In this document: in pieces, positions 28,331 to 37,053 of the stretch
Position numbering within the stretch: the stretch's first letter is position 1
How the letters are laid out: each line of letters begins with the position of its first letter
Source of the DNA: Hymenobacter latericoloratus
GTDB lineage: Bacteria > Bacteroidota > Bacteroidia > Cytophagales > Hymenobacteraceae
Direction: 5' to 3'
Length of the DNA: 64,000 nucleotides
NCBI RefSeq assembly: GCF_014199535.1
Contig: NZ_JACHNV010000003.1
Span: 621,289 to 685,288 of the forward strand
Notes under the pieces: model-generated
Databases searched by the model: none
Seen by the model: only the letters and a program-made list of their open reading frames with translations
What the model was told of the DNA's origin: nothing
Made by a program: the position numbers and the translations under genes

Positions 28331-29764
28331 TTAAGCTGCTTTTTTATAGCCTCGCAGCGGCCAGCGGAGCCAAGAGGGAAAAAGCTGCGCCCAGTTGACA
28401 TCGAGCAGACCAGAGTCGTGGCGGGCTTGGTAGAGAAAGAAAAGGCCGATGGGAAGCAGGACGGTAGCAGCCATCCACATGCCTATGCCAACGGGCATCA
28501 CCATCTCGCGCCCATATTTTTCTCCCATGATGGATACTACATAGTACACGATAAAGAAGACAATGGAAACGAGAATAGGCACGCCCAGGCCCCCTTTCTT
28601 AATAATGGCCCCTAAGGGAGCCCCGATCAGGAACATGAGCAGAATAGCCGCCGACTGCGTGTACTTGCGAAAGCTCTCAATCTGGTAATTGGCGGTTTCC
28701 TTTGTGAAGTTGGTGAGTCGCTCGGCGGAGGTACCCAGGAAGGAGCGCACGTTGCGGGCCCGGTTGGCGGCCTGCTGCGCCACCGACATAGTAACGGGCT
28801 GCAAACGGGTAACGGGCACCTGCCAACTGGTAACTCGTTGCAAGGCGGCCTGCCCGGTGGTATCAAACCGCAGGTACGTGTAGTAGGGACTTAGCTGGGT
28901 TATAAGCTGTACGCGCTCCGTCTGCAGGCGCTGCTGCAGAGAATCGGTATAAAGATTAAGCTGACGCAGGTTCAGCATCATCTTGTTATCCTTAAACAAC
29001 TCCTTCTTCGTACGGTCCAGCCCAAACGACTCCAGGGAGAAGGTTATCAGGTTGCGGCTGAAGTTCTGGCGCGTAAACGTAGCGCCGGACCGGTTGCTGG
29101 CATCGGGCTGTTCTACATAAATACGTCCCCGGAACAGTTCCAGTCCGAGGTACTGCCCGCCAAACCGGGTGAACATGCGGCCTGAATCAGCAAGAATTAC
29201 CCGCATACTTCCCGAACTCTGCGTATGGTCATAAATCATGATACCTTTGAGAATATCTCCATTCTCGCCCAGCTTCTGATTGACCTTGATGGTGCGGCCC
29301 GGAATACCGTTATAAAACACTCCCTCGCGGATATCGAGCGCCAGCTTTTGCTGGCGCACGTCCCAGAGCAGGCTATATGCCTCCAGGTTAGCCAGGGGTA
29401 CAATGGTATTATTAAACCAGAACGCTCCACCCGCCAGCAACAGGCTGAAAAGTAAAACCGGCCGCAGAATCCGGGTTAGCGAAATGCCCGCCGTTTTGAT
29501 GGCCGTCAGCTCGTGGTGTTCCCCGAGCGTGCCAAAGGTCATCAGGGAGGATAATAGCACAGCCAGGGGTAGGGAAATAGGAGCCAGCAGTACTGCGAAA
29601 TAGAACAATAGCTGCGCAATCACACCAAAGCCCAGGTCCTTGCCCACCAGATCATCCATATACTTGAGCATGTACTGGGTGAGGAAGATGAACTGCACTA
29701 CCGCGAAAGTGAGCAGGAAAGGCCCGGCGAAGGCTCGCAGGATAAGCTTATCGAGTTTTTTCAT
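28331..29764 (-). CDS. LptF/LptG-family lipopolysaccharide export permease
   Basis: An inner-membrane subunit of the LptBFGC transporter that moves LPS toward the outer membrane. The 477-aa protein (from ATG 29764) begins MKKLDKLILRAFAGPFLLTF and shows the family layout: three N-terminal membrane helices, the coupling segment LGEHHELTAIKTAGISLTRI, a large periplasmic beta-rich domain and three C-terminal helices. F and G cannot be told apart here. The upstream 37-codon extension is out of keeping with the family. The second permease and LptB are not in the window. Confidence 0.85.
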   Translation of the reverse strand: MKKLDKLILRAFAGPFLLTFAVVQFIFLTQYMLKYMDDLVGKDLGFGVIAQLLFYFAVLLAPISLPLAVLLSSLMTFGTLGEHHELTAIKTAGISLTRILRPVLLFSLLLAGGAFWFNNTIVPLANLEAYSLLWDVRQQKLALDIREGVFYNGIPGRTIKVNQKLGENGDILKGIMIYDHTQSSGSMRVILADSGRMFTRFGGQYLGLELFRGRIYVEQPDASNRSGATFTRQNFSRNLITFSLESFGLDRTKKELFKDNKMMLNLRQLNLYTDSLQQRLQTERVQLITQLSPYYTYLRFDTTGQAALQRVTSWQVPVTRLQPVTMSVAQQAANRARNVRSFLGTSAERLTNFTKETANYQIESFRKYTQSAAILLMFLIGAPLGAIIKKGGLGVPILVSIVFFIVYYVVSIMGEKYGREMVMPVGIGMWMAATVLLPIGLFFLYQARHDSGLLDVNWAQLFPSWLRWPLRGYKKAA

Positions 29765-29882
29765 ACAGACATGAAGCTTGGGCTTTGCGCAGCCAGCTTC
29801 CCGACAAAAGAAAAGGGAGCAAACGGGAAACGAAGATACGGCTCGTTTCGCGTCTGCTCCCCGGCAGCAAGTCAAACATCGG

Positions 29883-30293
29883 CTACCCGCCTACCTGTTC
29901 CCGCAGCTTTTGGATCAGGCTGTCCCACATTTCCTGCAATTCCACGGTGTCTGTTTCCTCCGAGTAGTCAACGATGCGTAGGTATACCTCCTGGGTCAAC
30001 TGCGACTCATCAATCAGGAAGTCCAGGTAGTTGGCGTCGGGGGTATGTCGTCTATGTTCATCTAGGAAGACAAAGCGAGCAGAGCGATTCGTGCGGTGCG
30101 AGGCCATTTCCGCGTAATGGGGTTGGTTATCCCAAATGAAATTGTAGCGCCCCTCCTCCACCCGCACATCCTGGCAAAACCAGTGTGACAACCCGGAAGC
30201 CGACGCCAGGTAGGGATACAAGATTTTGGGAGAGGCATTAATGGGATACTCGACCGTGAATCGGTGTTTGAGGCGAGTGGCAGACAGGGGCAT
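29883..30293 (-). CDS. START-like domain protein
   Basis: The 136-aa protein matches the Bacteroidota START-like (SRPBCC superfamily) group: RFTVEYPINASPKILYPYLA, then LSHWFCQDVRV and a C-terminal amphipathic helix (MWDSLIQKLREQVGG). Such proteins fold as a helix-grip with a hydrophobic pocket; the ligand is unknown. It lies 118 bases upstream of the LptF/G gene on the same strand. The ATG at 30293 is preferred to the TTG two codons earlier. Confidence 0.8.
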   Translation of the reverse strand: MPLSATRLKHRFTVEYPINASPKILYPYLASASGLSHWFCQDVRVEEGRYNFIWDNQPHYAEMASHRTNRSARFVFLDEHRRHTPDANYLDFLIDESQLTQEVYLRIVDYSEETDTVELQEMWDSLIQKLREQVGG

Positions 30294-30382
30294 AAGCAAA
30301 ACAGTGTAAAGAATTTAGCGAGCCAGCTTCCTCGAAAAGCGGCCCAGCAGCCAATATACATGGGTTTTTTTTTGCGCAACAC

Positions 30383-30414
30383 TTGCATTACAATAAAACT
30401 TGTTCCTACATTTG
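30383..30414 (+). promoter_or_regulatory. promoter of tRNA-Met
   Basis: TTG (30383-30385), 21 bases, TACATTTG (30407-30414). This is the best-placed Bacteroidota promoter in the window: the start would be near 30421, eight bases before the tRNA. Confidence 0.75.
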
Positions 30415-30428
30415 CACCACCAAAACAG

Positions 30429-30502
30429 GGCGGGGTAGCTCAGTTGGTTAGAGCACAGGATTCATAACCCTGAGGTCACGAGTTCAACTCTCGTCCCCGC
30501 TA
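30429..30502 (+). tRNA. tRNA-Met (anticodon CAU)
   Basis: A 74-base cloverleaf: acceptor GGCGGGG/CCCCGCU (first pair G-U), D arm with AGCTCAGTTGGTTAGAGC, anticodon loop TTCATAA, and T arm ACGAG-TTCAACT-CTCGT; the discriminator is A and CCA is not encoded. The first acceptor pair is G-U rather than the unpaired C1-A72 of initiators, and the anticodon stem lacks the three G-C pairs, so it is an elongator methionine tRNA. A CAU tRNA could also be a lysidine-modified tRNA-Ile2, which sequence reading cannot exclude. Confidence 0.95.
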
Positions 30503-30508
30503 CAAGTT

Positions 30509-30539
30509 AAAAGGCCTTCCTGCACTAGGAAGGCCTTTT
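30509..30539 (+). terminator. terminator of tRNA-Met
   Basis: Perfect 13-bp stem AAAAGGCCTTCCT / AGGAAGGCCTTTT with a 5-base loop, 7 bases after the tRNA. Confidence 0.85.
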
Positions 30540-30816
30540 CGTTTTCTACCCCTTTTTTGTGGCGAAATCTGCGCAAACTATCCTACTTGCCAAAACTGCA
30601 GGTTGACACGCGCAAATCGCCGATGACCTGTACCCTACTGCCACAGGCGCGGGAGTTGCTGATCAGAAACTGTTTTGTATTGTTGGGAAAGTGGGCCAGC
30701 CAGGTTTGAGAAAGCCTTGGGGTGCACTATTGCTCACAAGCGACGGGGCGATACAACGCGGGCTTTTACCAAGCCGTATCACAAGCAGTCATGGATTCTG
30801 TTTTTCTTGATTAGCT

Positions 30817-30948
30817 ATGCGCACGCCCTTTATCAGACAACGCTCCCGAGGCAACGGCAATACGCCCCGCGAATCCGACGGTTGGCTGTGGTACGTAGTA
30901 GGGCTGCTCACTTTCTTCTGGCTGTTGTACACTTGGTTTTTTGAGTAA
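30817..30948 (+). CDS. 43-aa single-span membrane miniprotein
   Basis: A 44-codon frame from the first ATG after an in-frame stop at 30808. It starts MRTPFIRQRSRGNGNTPRES, a basic and polar segment of about 21 residues, followed by one aromatic-rich membrane helix (WLWYVVGLLTFFWLLYTWFF) and a final Glu. The strong charge-then-helix layout argues for a real N-in protein. A strong terminator follows after 13 bases. No promoter was recognised in the 277 gene-free bases before it (30540-30816). I do not know the family. Confidence 0.55.
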   Translation: MRTPFIRQRSRGNGNTPRESDGWLWYVVGLLTFFWLLYTWFFE

Positions 30949-30961
30949 TGAATGCCTAATA

Positions 30962-31001
30962 AACAGAAACGCCTGACCAAAATTGGTCAGGCGTTTCTGT
31001 T
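30962..31001. terminator. bidirectional terminator between miniprotein and rplT
   Basis: AACAGAAACGCCTGACCAA (30962-30980) and its exact reverse complement (30983-31001): 19-bp arms with only two bases between. It serves rplT (minus) and the miniprotein gene (plus). Confidence 0.8.
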
Positions 31002-31033
31002 GTGTAAGCGTACTACCTGTTACAGGTGGGTGC

Positions 31034-31378
31034 TTACTTAATTTTCTCTACGATGCCTTTGAAAGCCTCGGGGTGGTTCAGGGCCAAATCAGCCAGTACT
31101 TTGCGGTTCAGGTCAATGCCAGCCTTTTTCAGGCCGCCCATGAGCTGCGAGTACGACAGCCCGTGCTCACGAGCCCCAGCGTTGATACGCTGAATCCAGA
31201 GGGCGCGAAACTCACGCTTCTTAACCTTCCGGTCGCGGTAAGCATACAGCAGACCTTTTTCAACCGCGTTTTTAGCAACGGTCCATACGTTTTTGCGGCG
31301 GCCGTAGTAGCCCTTCGCCAAACGCATTACTTTCTTCCGACGGTGGCGCGAAGCCACGTGGTTTACACTTCTTGGCAT
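31034..31378 (-). CDS. rplT: ribosomal protein L20
   Basis: Large-subunit assembly protein, 114 aa, with [60 protein letters not shown] and the C-terminal globular part. It is the last gene of infC-rpmI-rplT. L20 often represses this operon by binding its leader; any such site here was not identified. It is separated from rpmI by an unusual AT-rich repeat element of about 100 bases. Confidence 0.96.
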   Translation of the reverse strand: MPRSVNHVASRHRRKKVMRLAKGYYGRRKNVWTVAKNAVEKGLLYAYRDRKVKKREFRALWIQRINAGAREHGLSYSQLMGGLKKAGIDLNRKVLADLALNHPEAFKGIVEKIK

Positions 31379-31446
31379 AACCAGTTTTTTTTGGCGGCCG
31401 GCGGCGGGCGTAGTGCCGCAGCTTTCGTTTCAGCCGGACGCCTGGT

Positions 31447-31546
31447 GAGAAATTAAAAATTAAAAACTATGAATTAAAAAAGCCTGCCAACTGGCTAGAC
31501 TAGCTAACCAAGCATGTCTCTTTCTTAATTCTTAATTCTTAATTGA
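31447..31546. repeat. AT-rich tandem-unit inverted element between rpmI and rplT
   Basis: The left part reads AAATTAAAAATTAAAAACTA and the right part three CTTAATT-type units ending AATTGAC; the halves are imperfect inverted copies. It ends immediately at the rpmI stop (31547), inside a normally tight ribosomal operon. It resembles 12700-12910. Confidence 0.65.
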
Positions 31547-31741
31547 CTAGATACCAAGCATGTCCTTCACGCGGTTCATGTCGGCCGAGCTAACCAGCCC
31601 AACGTGCGTGAGTGCACGCTTCTGCTTGGTGGTTTTCTTGGTCAAGATGTGGCTTTTGAAGGCGTGCTTGCGCTTCACTTTGCCCGTGCCGGTCAGCGAG
31701 AACCGCTTTTTGGCGCCGGACTTGGTTTTTACTTTCGGCAT
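31547..31741 (-). CDS. rpmI: ribosomal protein L35
   Basis: A 64-aa basic protein with the L35 pattern [20 protein letters not shown] and [20 protein letters not shown]. It lies between infC (92 bases upstream) and rplT, the universal order. Its stop codon touches the AT-rich element at 31447-31546. Confidence 0.95.
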   Translation of the reverse strand: MPKVKTKSGAKKRFSLTGTGKVKRKHAFKSHILTKKTTKQKRALTHVGLVSSADMNRVKDMLGI

Positions 31742-31833
31742 TGTAGTGGAGAAAAGGGTGAAAAACTGCGGCGGTCGGCTGCCTAGGGCCGGTGCGCCAG
31801 CGAAAAGAAGGAATTAAATTCCTCGAAAAATAC

Positions 31834-32469
31834 TTACTCAGCCGTTTTGTCGGCAGCAGCCGGCTTGGCTTCTTTCGGAGCGTCTTTCCCAGCTTCTTTC
31901 GGGGCAGCCTTCCTGACAGGGGCCGCCGCCTTGGGCGCTAGGTACAGGAACATGCGCTTGCCTTCGAGCTTGGGCAGCTGCTCCACCTTAGCCAGATCTT
32001 CGAGAGCCTGGGCAAATTTGAGGAGCAGAATTTCGCCCCGCTCTTTGAAGACGATGCTACGGCCAACGAAGTGAACGTACGCCTTGATTTTAGCGCCTTC
32101 CTTCAGGAATTCCTGGGCGTGCTTGAGTTTGAAAGCAAAGTCGTGGTCATCGGTATTAGGTCCGAAACGGATTTCCTTGATGACTACTTTGGTCTGCTTA
32201 GCCTTTAGCTCACGGGTTTTCTTTTTCTGCTCGTATTTGAACTTGGAGTAGTCAATTACGCGGCAGACGGGTGGGACGGCCGTGGGTGAAATTTCCACGA
32301 GGTCGAGGTTCTGCTCCTGGGCCATACGACGGGCCTGCTCAATGGAGTAGATACCCTGCTCAATGTTGTCGCCAACAAGGCGAACTTCCCGGGCCGTAAT
32401 CTTCTGATTGATTTTAAACGGCTCCTCCACTTGAGCGCGGGGGATATAGCGGCGGTTTGGGGTAGCTAT
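31834..32469 (-). CDS. infC: translation initiation factor IF-3 (probable AUA start)
   Basis: IF-3 keeps the 30S subunit free and checks start codons. Both domains are present: N-terminal [20 protein letters not shown] and C-terminal [20 protein letters not shown] with [15 protein letters not shown], followed by an Ala/Lys/Pro-rich tail of about 30 residues. The frame has no ATG near its start. A GTG at 32430 lacks a ribosome site and would drop 13 residues ([13 protein letters not shown]). An ATA at 32469 has a strong AAGGAG seven bases before it and yields 211 aa. IF-3 genes with non-AUG starts are known to self-regulate through IF-3's proofreading (E. coli uses AUU). Confidence 0.9.
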   Translation of the reverse strand: MATPNRRYIPRAQVEEPFKINQKITAREVRLVGDNIEQGIYSIEQARRMAQEQNLDLVEISPTAVPPVCRVIDYSKFKYEQKKKTRELKAKQTKVVIKEIRFGPNTDDHDFAFKLKHAQEFLKEGAKIKAYVHFVGRSIVFKERGEILLLKFAQALEDLAKVEQLPKLEGKRMFLYLAPKAAAPVRKAAPKEAGKDAPKEAKPAAADKTAE

Positions 32470-32476
32470 GGCGTTT

Positions 32477-32482
32477 CTCCTT
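32477..32482 (-). promoter_or_regulatory. strong Shine-Dalgarno deciding the infC start
   Basis: AAGGAG on the minus strand, seven bases before the ATA at 32469-32467. Strong Shine-Dalgarno sites are uncommon in this phylum, which strengthens the case that ATA is the start. Confidence 0.6.
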
Positions 32483-32752
32483 AAGGTGAAAATCGGAATC
32501 TATGCTGAACTGCTAGGACGTCGGAACGCCGTGGCGGGTTCAATCAGCGGGCGAATATCCGTCATTTTTTCCAAACGCTCAAAAATGACTATATAAAATT
32601 GTCGAAACTGCCCCGCCCGAAGTTGGCCAGATAGGCTCCGTTTGCTTGTTTAGGCACCGGACGCCTACCCCCAAATACGACGCCAGCCCTACGCTGCGGA
32701 CTAACAACGTAGGGCTGGAATTCAATCCGGCAAAAGCAACCGACGGAGCCGA

Positions 32753-34696
32753 CTACTTACCGTCCATCATGTCGTTTACCTGCCGCTGGAAGTTGGCAAC
32801 GAATTCATCTACCGGCATGGAGCCCAGGTCGCCTTCGCCGTGCTTGCGCACCGATACAACCCCGTTTTCCTGCTCCTTCTCCCCCACGATCAGCATATAA
32901 GGTACCTTCGATACTTCGGCGTCGCGGATTTTGCGGCCGATTTTCTCGTCGCGGTGGTCCACGGTGCCGCGCAGCTCGGCGGCCTGCAACCGGTCATACA
33001 CTTGCTGAGCATAGTCATGGTATTTCTCCGAGATGGGCAGCACGGCAAACTGCTCAGGCGAGAGCCAGAGCGGGAAGTTGCCGCCGCAGTGCTCAATCAG
33101 TACGGCCACGAAACGCTCCAGCGAACCGAACGGGGCCCGGTGAATCATGACGGGGCGCTGACGAGAGTTGTCGGGCGCTACGTATTCCAGCTCGAAGCGC
33201 TCAGGCAGGTTGTAATCTACCTGAATCGTGCCCAGCTGCCACTTGCGGCCTAGCGCGTCGCGCACCATGAAATCGAGCTTGGGGCCGTAGAAGGCTGCCT
33301 CACCCAGCTCGGTTACTGTGTTGAGTCCTTTCTCGGCGGCAGCTTCCTGAATAGCCGCCTCTGCGCGGGCCCAGTTTTCATCGGAGCCGATGTACTTGGT
33401 TTTGTTTTCGGGGTCGCGCAGGGAAATCTGAGCCGTGAACTCAGGAAAGTCGAGGGCTTTCAACACGTAGAGCACAATGTCGATAACCTTGAGGAACTCC
33501 TCCTTTACCTGATCCGGGCGGCAGAAGATGTGGGCGTCGTCCTGGGTGAAGCCGCGCACACGCGTGAGGCCGTGCAGCTCCCCCGACTGCTCATAGCGGT
33601 ACACCGTGCCGAATTCCGCAAGGCGCACCGGCAGGTCGCGGTACGAGCGGGGCTTGCTGCGGTAGATTTCGCAGTGGTGGGGGCAGTTCATGGGCTTGAG
33701 GAAGAATTCCTCGCCCGGATTCGGCGTTTTGATGGGCTGAAACGAGTCGGCGCCGTACTTCTCGTAGTGGCCCGAGGTAACGTACAACTCCTTGGCGCCA
33801 ATGTGCGGCGTTACGACGGGCTGGTAGCCGGCCTTCATCTGAGCCCGGCGCAGAAACTGCTCCAGCCGCTCGCGCAGGGCCGTGCCTTTGGGCAGCCACA
33901 GGGGCAGGCCGGCGCCTACCTTCTCCGAGAAGGTAAACAACTCCAGCTCCTTGCCCAGCTTGCGGTGGTCGCGGCGCTTGGCTTCCTCCAGCTTCTCCAG
34001 GTATTCGGTCAGCTCTTTGGCTTTGGGGAAGGTGATGCCGTAAATACGCGTGAGCTGTTTATTCTTCTCATCGCCACGCCAGTAGGCGCCCGCTACGTTC
34101 AGCAGCTTGACAGCCTTAATGGGGCTGGTGTCGGGGATGTGCGGGCCGCGGCAGAGGTCGGTGAAGTCGCCCTGGGTGTAGAAAGTGATAGAACCATCCT
34201 CCAGGCGTTCCAGCAAGTCCAGCTTGTAGGGGTCGTTCTTCTCCGTGAAGTAGGCAATGGCATCCGCCTTACTTACTTCGCGGCGCTCATACTGGCTTTT
34301 TTTCTTGGCCAGCTCCAGCATCTTCTTCTCGACTTCCGGCAGGTCGTCGGTGGAGATGGTGCGGCCTTCGCCCAGATCGATATCGTAGTAGAAGCCGTTT
34401 TCGATGGCGGGCCCGATGCCCAGCTTCACGCCGGGGTAGAGGGCTTCGAGGGCTTCGGCCATAAGGTGAGCCGAGGAGTGCCAGAAGGTGGATTTGCCTT
34501 CCGGGTCGTTCCAGGTCAAAATGGCCACCTGGGCATCCTGTTCAATGGGGCGGTGCAGGTCGCGCACTTCGCCGTTGACGCGTACGCCGAGGGCATTACG
34601 GGCGAGGCCTTCGCTGATGCCGGCGGCAACGTCGTAGCCCGTGGCGCCATCTACAAACTGGCGCACCGAGCCGTCGGGGAGGGTGATCTTAAGCAT
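32753..34696 (-). CDS. thrS: threonyl-tRNA synthetase
   Basis: The 647-aa protein (ATG 34696) has an N-terminal TGS domain ([20 protein letters not shown]), the editing domain with [11 protein letters not shown], the class II core with motif 2 [14 protein letters not shown] and the zinc-binding Cys in [20 protein letters not shown], and a C-terminal anticodon-binding domain. Start choice follows the TGS domain; the frame extends upstream without conservation. It precedes infC-rpmI-rplT on the same strand after a 283-base gap that I could not resolve into promoter or attenuator. Confidence 0.95.
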   Translation of the reverse strand: MLKITLPDGSVRQFVDGATGYDVAAGISEGLARNALGVRVNGEVRDLHRPIEQDAQVAILTWNDPEGKSTFWHSSAHLMAEALEALYPGVKLGIGPAIENGFYYDIDLGEGRTISTDDLPEVEKKMLELAKKKSQYERREVSKADAIAYFTEKNDPYKLDLLERLEDGSITFYTQGDFTDLCRGPHIPDTSPIKAVKLLNVAGAYWRGDEKNKQLTRIYGITFPKAKELTEYLEKLEEAKRRDHRKLGKELELFTFSEKVGAGLPLWLPKGTALRERLEQFLRRAQMKAGYQPVVTPHIGAKELYVTSGHYEKYGADSFQPIKTPNPGEEFFLKPMNCPHHCEIYRSKPRSYRDLPVRLAEFGTVYRYEQSGELHGLTRVRGFTQDDAHIFCRPDQVKEEFLKVIDIVLYVLKALDFPEFTAQISLRDPENKTKYIGSDENWARAEAAIQEAAAEKGLNTVTELGEAAFYGPKLDFMVRDALGRKWQLGTIQVDYNLPERFELEYVAPDNSRQRPVMIHRAPFGSLERFVAVLIEHCGGNFPLWLSPEQFAVLPISEKYHDYAQQVYDRLQAAELRGTVDHRDEKIGRKIRDAEVSKVPYMLIVGEKEQENGVVSVRKHGEGDLGSMPVDEFVANFQRQVNDMMDGK

Positions 34697-34838
34697 AGAA
34701 TGGGGATAGTGGCTATACAAACAGCCGTGAAGCCGCAAGTTAGGAGTTTCTGCTTGCTCCGGCAGGCACTTCTGCGTTGCGCCCCCTCCGGCCGGCCCCA
34801 GATTCAAGCGTGTGCGCCGGCCCTACCTCCTTGTAGCG

Positions 34839-35963
34839 CTACAGCCCGCTGCCGGGCCTTTCTATGGTAATGGGCTCGACGGCTTCTACTGTCGGGCGGC
34901 GAACTTCTTCCGCCAGAATGCCTTTGGCGCGGTTATTCGTTTTCCACACCTTGTAGGTCCAGTGCCGATTGCCCGGATTTTCGGCTACCAGCAGCCGGTA
35001 CTGATCGGCGGCTTCGGGCCAGCGGGCCAAGCTCTCCAGGCTTTCGGCCAGCATCTGGCGGGCCCCAGCCAGGCGTGGGGCCCGGCGCAGGGCCCGCTGG
35101 AGGTGGGGTATAGCTACCGCGTACTGGTGGCGCTTGTAGGCGGCCAGGGCCAGGCGGTAGTCGGCGCGGTAGAAGGTGGTATCGAGCTGCACGGTGCGGG
35201 CGTAGATGCGGGCGGCGCTATCCGGCTGGTTCTGCAGCTCAAATTGCCGCCCGTAATCGTACCAGAGCGGGCCGTAGGTTGGGGCCAGCTTCAGCCCCCG
35301 GGCCGCGTAGAGGGCAGCTTGCTGAGGCTGGCGAAAGGCATTGGAAAGAAAGGCCAGCTGGTGCAGGGTTTCCGGCTGGCGCGGGTCGCGGGCCAGGCTG
35401 GCCCGCAAGTAGTCCAGGGCCTGCACCGTGTCCTGCAAGCCCACGTACGCAATGCCTTTGTAGAACAGGGCCGCCGCATCGTCGGGCTCCTGCTGCAGGG
35501 CGCGGTCCAGCTGATCGAGGGCGTCCTGATAGCGGCGGGTAGCCAGGTGCATTTCCCCTACCAGCAGATTCAGGCTGGGCGAGGCAAAGCCACGGCGCCC
35601 GGCTTCCGTAGCAGCGGCCAGAGCCGACCTTATCTGCCCCCGCGCCCGCAGGGCCCGGGCTTTAATAAAATAAAATTCCCCCGGAGCATCGTCCAGCTCC
35701 AGGGCTTGGTTGATGTCGCGGAGGGCGGCTTCGACCTGCCCGGCATCGAGGCGAAAAGCGGCGCGGCGGGCGTACAGGGAAGCATTGCGCGGCTGGCGGG
35801 CAATGGCGCCGTCCAGCTCTTCGGCCTGAATGCGGGGGCCGCTCTGTACCGTGCGCAGGTTCACCATGGTATCCGGGCGCTCGGCGGGCGCATCGGAGCA
35901 GGCAACCAGGCCCAGCGCCCCGGCGGCAGGCAACAGCAAACGGGAGAAGGAGAAATGAGGCAC
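34839..35963 (-). CDS. TPR-repeat lipoprotein
   Basis: From the GTG at 35963 it is 374 aa with a lipoprotein signal (FSRLLLPAAGALGLVAC, Cys near residue 21). The rest is a chain of about eight tetratricopeptide repeats, e.g. NASLYARRAAFRLDAGQVEA and DAAALFYKGIAYVGLQDTVQ, giving a protein-binding superhelix attached to a membrane, probably outer. The function is unknown. The gene lies 58 bases after a second TPR-like gene; the two probably form an operon. Confidence 0.8.
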   Translation of the reverse strand: MPHFSFSRLLLPAAGALGLVACSDAPAERPDTMVNLRTVQSGPRIQAEELDGAIARQPRNASLYARRAAFRLDAGQVEAALRDINQALELDDAPGEFYFIKARALRARGQIRSALAAATEAGRRGFASPSLNLLVGEMHLATRRYQDALDQLDRALQQEPDDAAALFYKGIAYVGLQDTVQALDYLRASLARDPRQPETLHQLAFLSNAFRQPQQAALYAARGLKLAPTYGPLWYDYGRQFELQNQPDSAARIYARTVQLDTTFYRADYRLALAAYKRHQYAVAIPHLQRALRRAPRLAGARQMLAESLESLARWPEAADQYRLLVAENPGNRHWTYKVWKTNNRAKGILAEEVRRPTVEAVEPITIERPGSGL

Positions 35964-36021
35964 GGCAGAAAGCAAGGACGCCGCAAAGATACGCCCTGCT
36001 ACTGTTCGCGCGGCCCCCGGC

Positions 36022-36879
36022 CTACAGCTTCCGGACGTGGCGGCTAATCTGGCGGCGCAGCTTGCGGTTGAGCTGCTCCAGCATCCGGCGGCAGCGGCGG
36101 CTGATTTCCAGCTCATCGGCCGTAACGGGGGTGAGGGTCACGGCTTCCTGCAGCACCGCCGTGGCCCGGGTTTGCTGGCTGCGATTTAGGTACACCCGGG
36201 CCAGGTCATAGGCATACTGAATGCGCTTGGGGTCCAGCTCGTGGGCGCGCTGCAGGGCATCTATGGCCCGGAACGTGCTGGCCCCGGCGGGTGTGCCCCC
36301 CAGAAATAACCGGCTAAACAGGCGTTCCAGCGGGTTGTAATGATCAACTCGGTAGTGCCAGCGCCCCAGCAGCTGCCAGGCCTCGGCCCACTCCGGACAC
36401 AGCTCTACGGCCCGCAAAACATGGGGGCGCATTTCGCGGTAGGCCAGAAGCCGCCCCCGCGCCGTGAGCAGGGTAGCCTGGTTGGCCAGCGTCAGGGCTT
36501 CGGCATAGTGGCCCTCGGCCCCGTCGGGGCGAACTACCAGCGCCCGGCTGGAATACAGGCGGGCGGCCGAGAAGTAAGCGGATTTCCGGGTTTCATCGGT
36601 GTAGCGGGCCCCAATCCGGACGCTGAGCACGGCGGCCTGCCAGAGGGCATCGTACGTAGCCGGCGCTTTGCTGAGGGCCAGCTCGTACTTCGCCAACGCT
36701 TCCGACTCGTGATACTGAGCCTGCAAGGTGCGGGCCTGGGCCAACAGCTCGGCAACAGTAGAGCCTGTCGTTTCGGTGGGGTTGCCGGCGGATGGTGCCC
36801 GTTGGGCACTAGCATGCCTACCTGCCAGCAGCAGGCCAACTAGCACCATCCGCACGAACATTTGACCGGGACGCAACAT
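36022..36879 (-). CDS. exported TPR-like protein
   Basis: The 285-aa protein (ATG 36879) has a signal peptide (FVRMVLVGLLLAGRHASAQ) and helical TPR-like repeats, including YHESEALAKYELALSKAPAT and IQYAYDLARVYLNRSQQTRA. It ends with a strongly basic helix (LNRKLRRQISRHVRKL). It resembles the regulator-of-microtubule-dynamics-like TPR group found in Bacteroidota (recollection, not a search). It is first of a likely two-gene unit with the TPR lipoprotein gene. Confidence 0.75.
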   Translation of the reverse strand: MLRPGQMFVRMVLVGLLLAGRHASAQRAPSAGNPTETTGSTVAELLAQARTLQAQYHESEALAKYELALSKAPATYDALWQAAVLSVRIGARYTDETRKSAYFSAARLYSSRALVVRPDGAEGHYAEALTLANQATLLTARGRLLAYREMRPHVLRAVELCPEWAEAWQLLGRWHYRVDHYNPLERLFSRLFLGGTPAGASTFRAIDALQRAHELDPKRIQYAYDLARVYLNRSQQTRATAVLQEAVTLTPVTADELEISRRCRRMLEQLNRKLRRQISRHVRKL

Positions 36880-37002
36880 GATAAGCAAAGGTACTTTTTT
36901 AGGAGCCGAGCACAGGTAGTCGTAGACCGCAGCGACGGACTTCCCCTACCCCTGGCCTGCGCCCAAACCTGCTGAAGGGGTAGGCGCTACCCCAATCCAC
37001 CA

Positions 37003-37039
37003 AGAAAAAGGCCGGCCCGCAAGGGGCCAGCCTTTTTCT
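37003..37039 (-). terminator. terminator of parC
   Basis: AGAAAAAGGC-GGCCC pairs with GGGCC-GCCTTTTTCT around a 5-base loop, 15 bases past the parC stop, with a T run on the minus strand. Confidence 0.8.
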
Positions 37040-37053
37040 ATGCGCCGCCATTT

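Noticed and set aside
33530..36047. Two long plus-strand frames opposite thrS and the TPR genes
   Set aside because: Shadows of real minus-strand genes; composition is of the Val/Leu/Gln/Gly shadow type.
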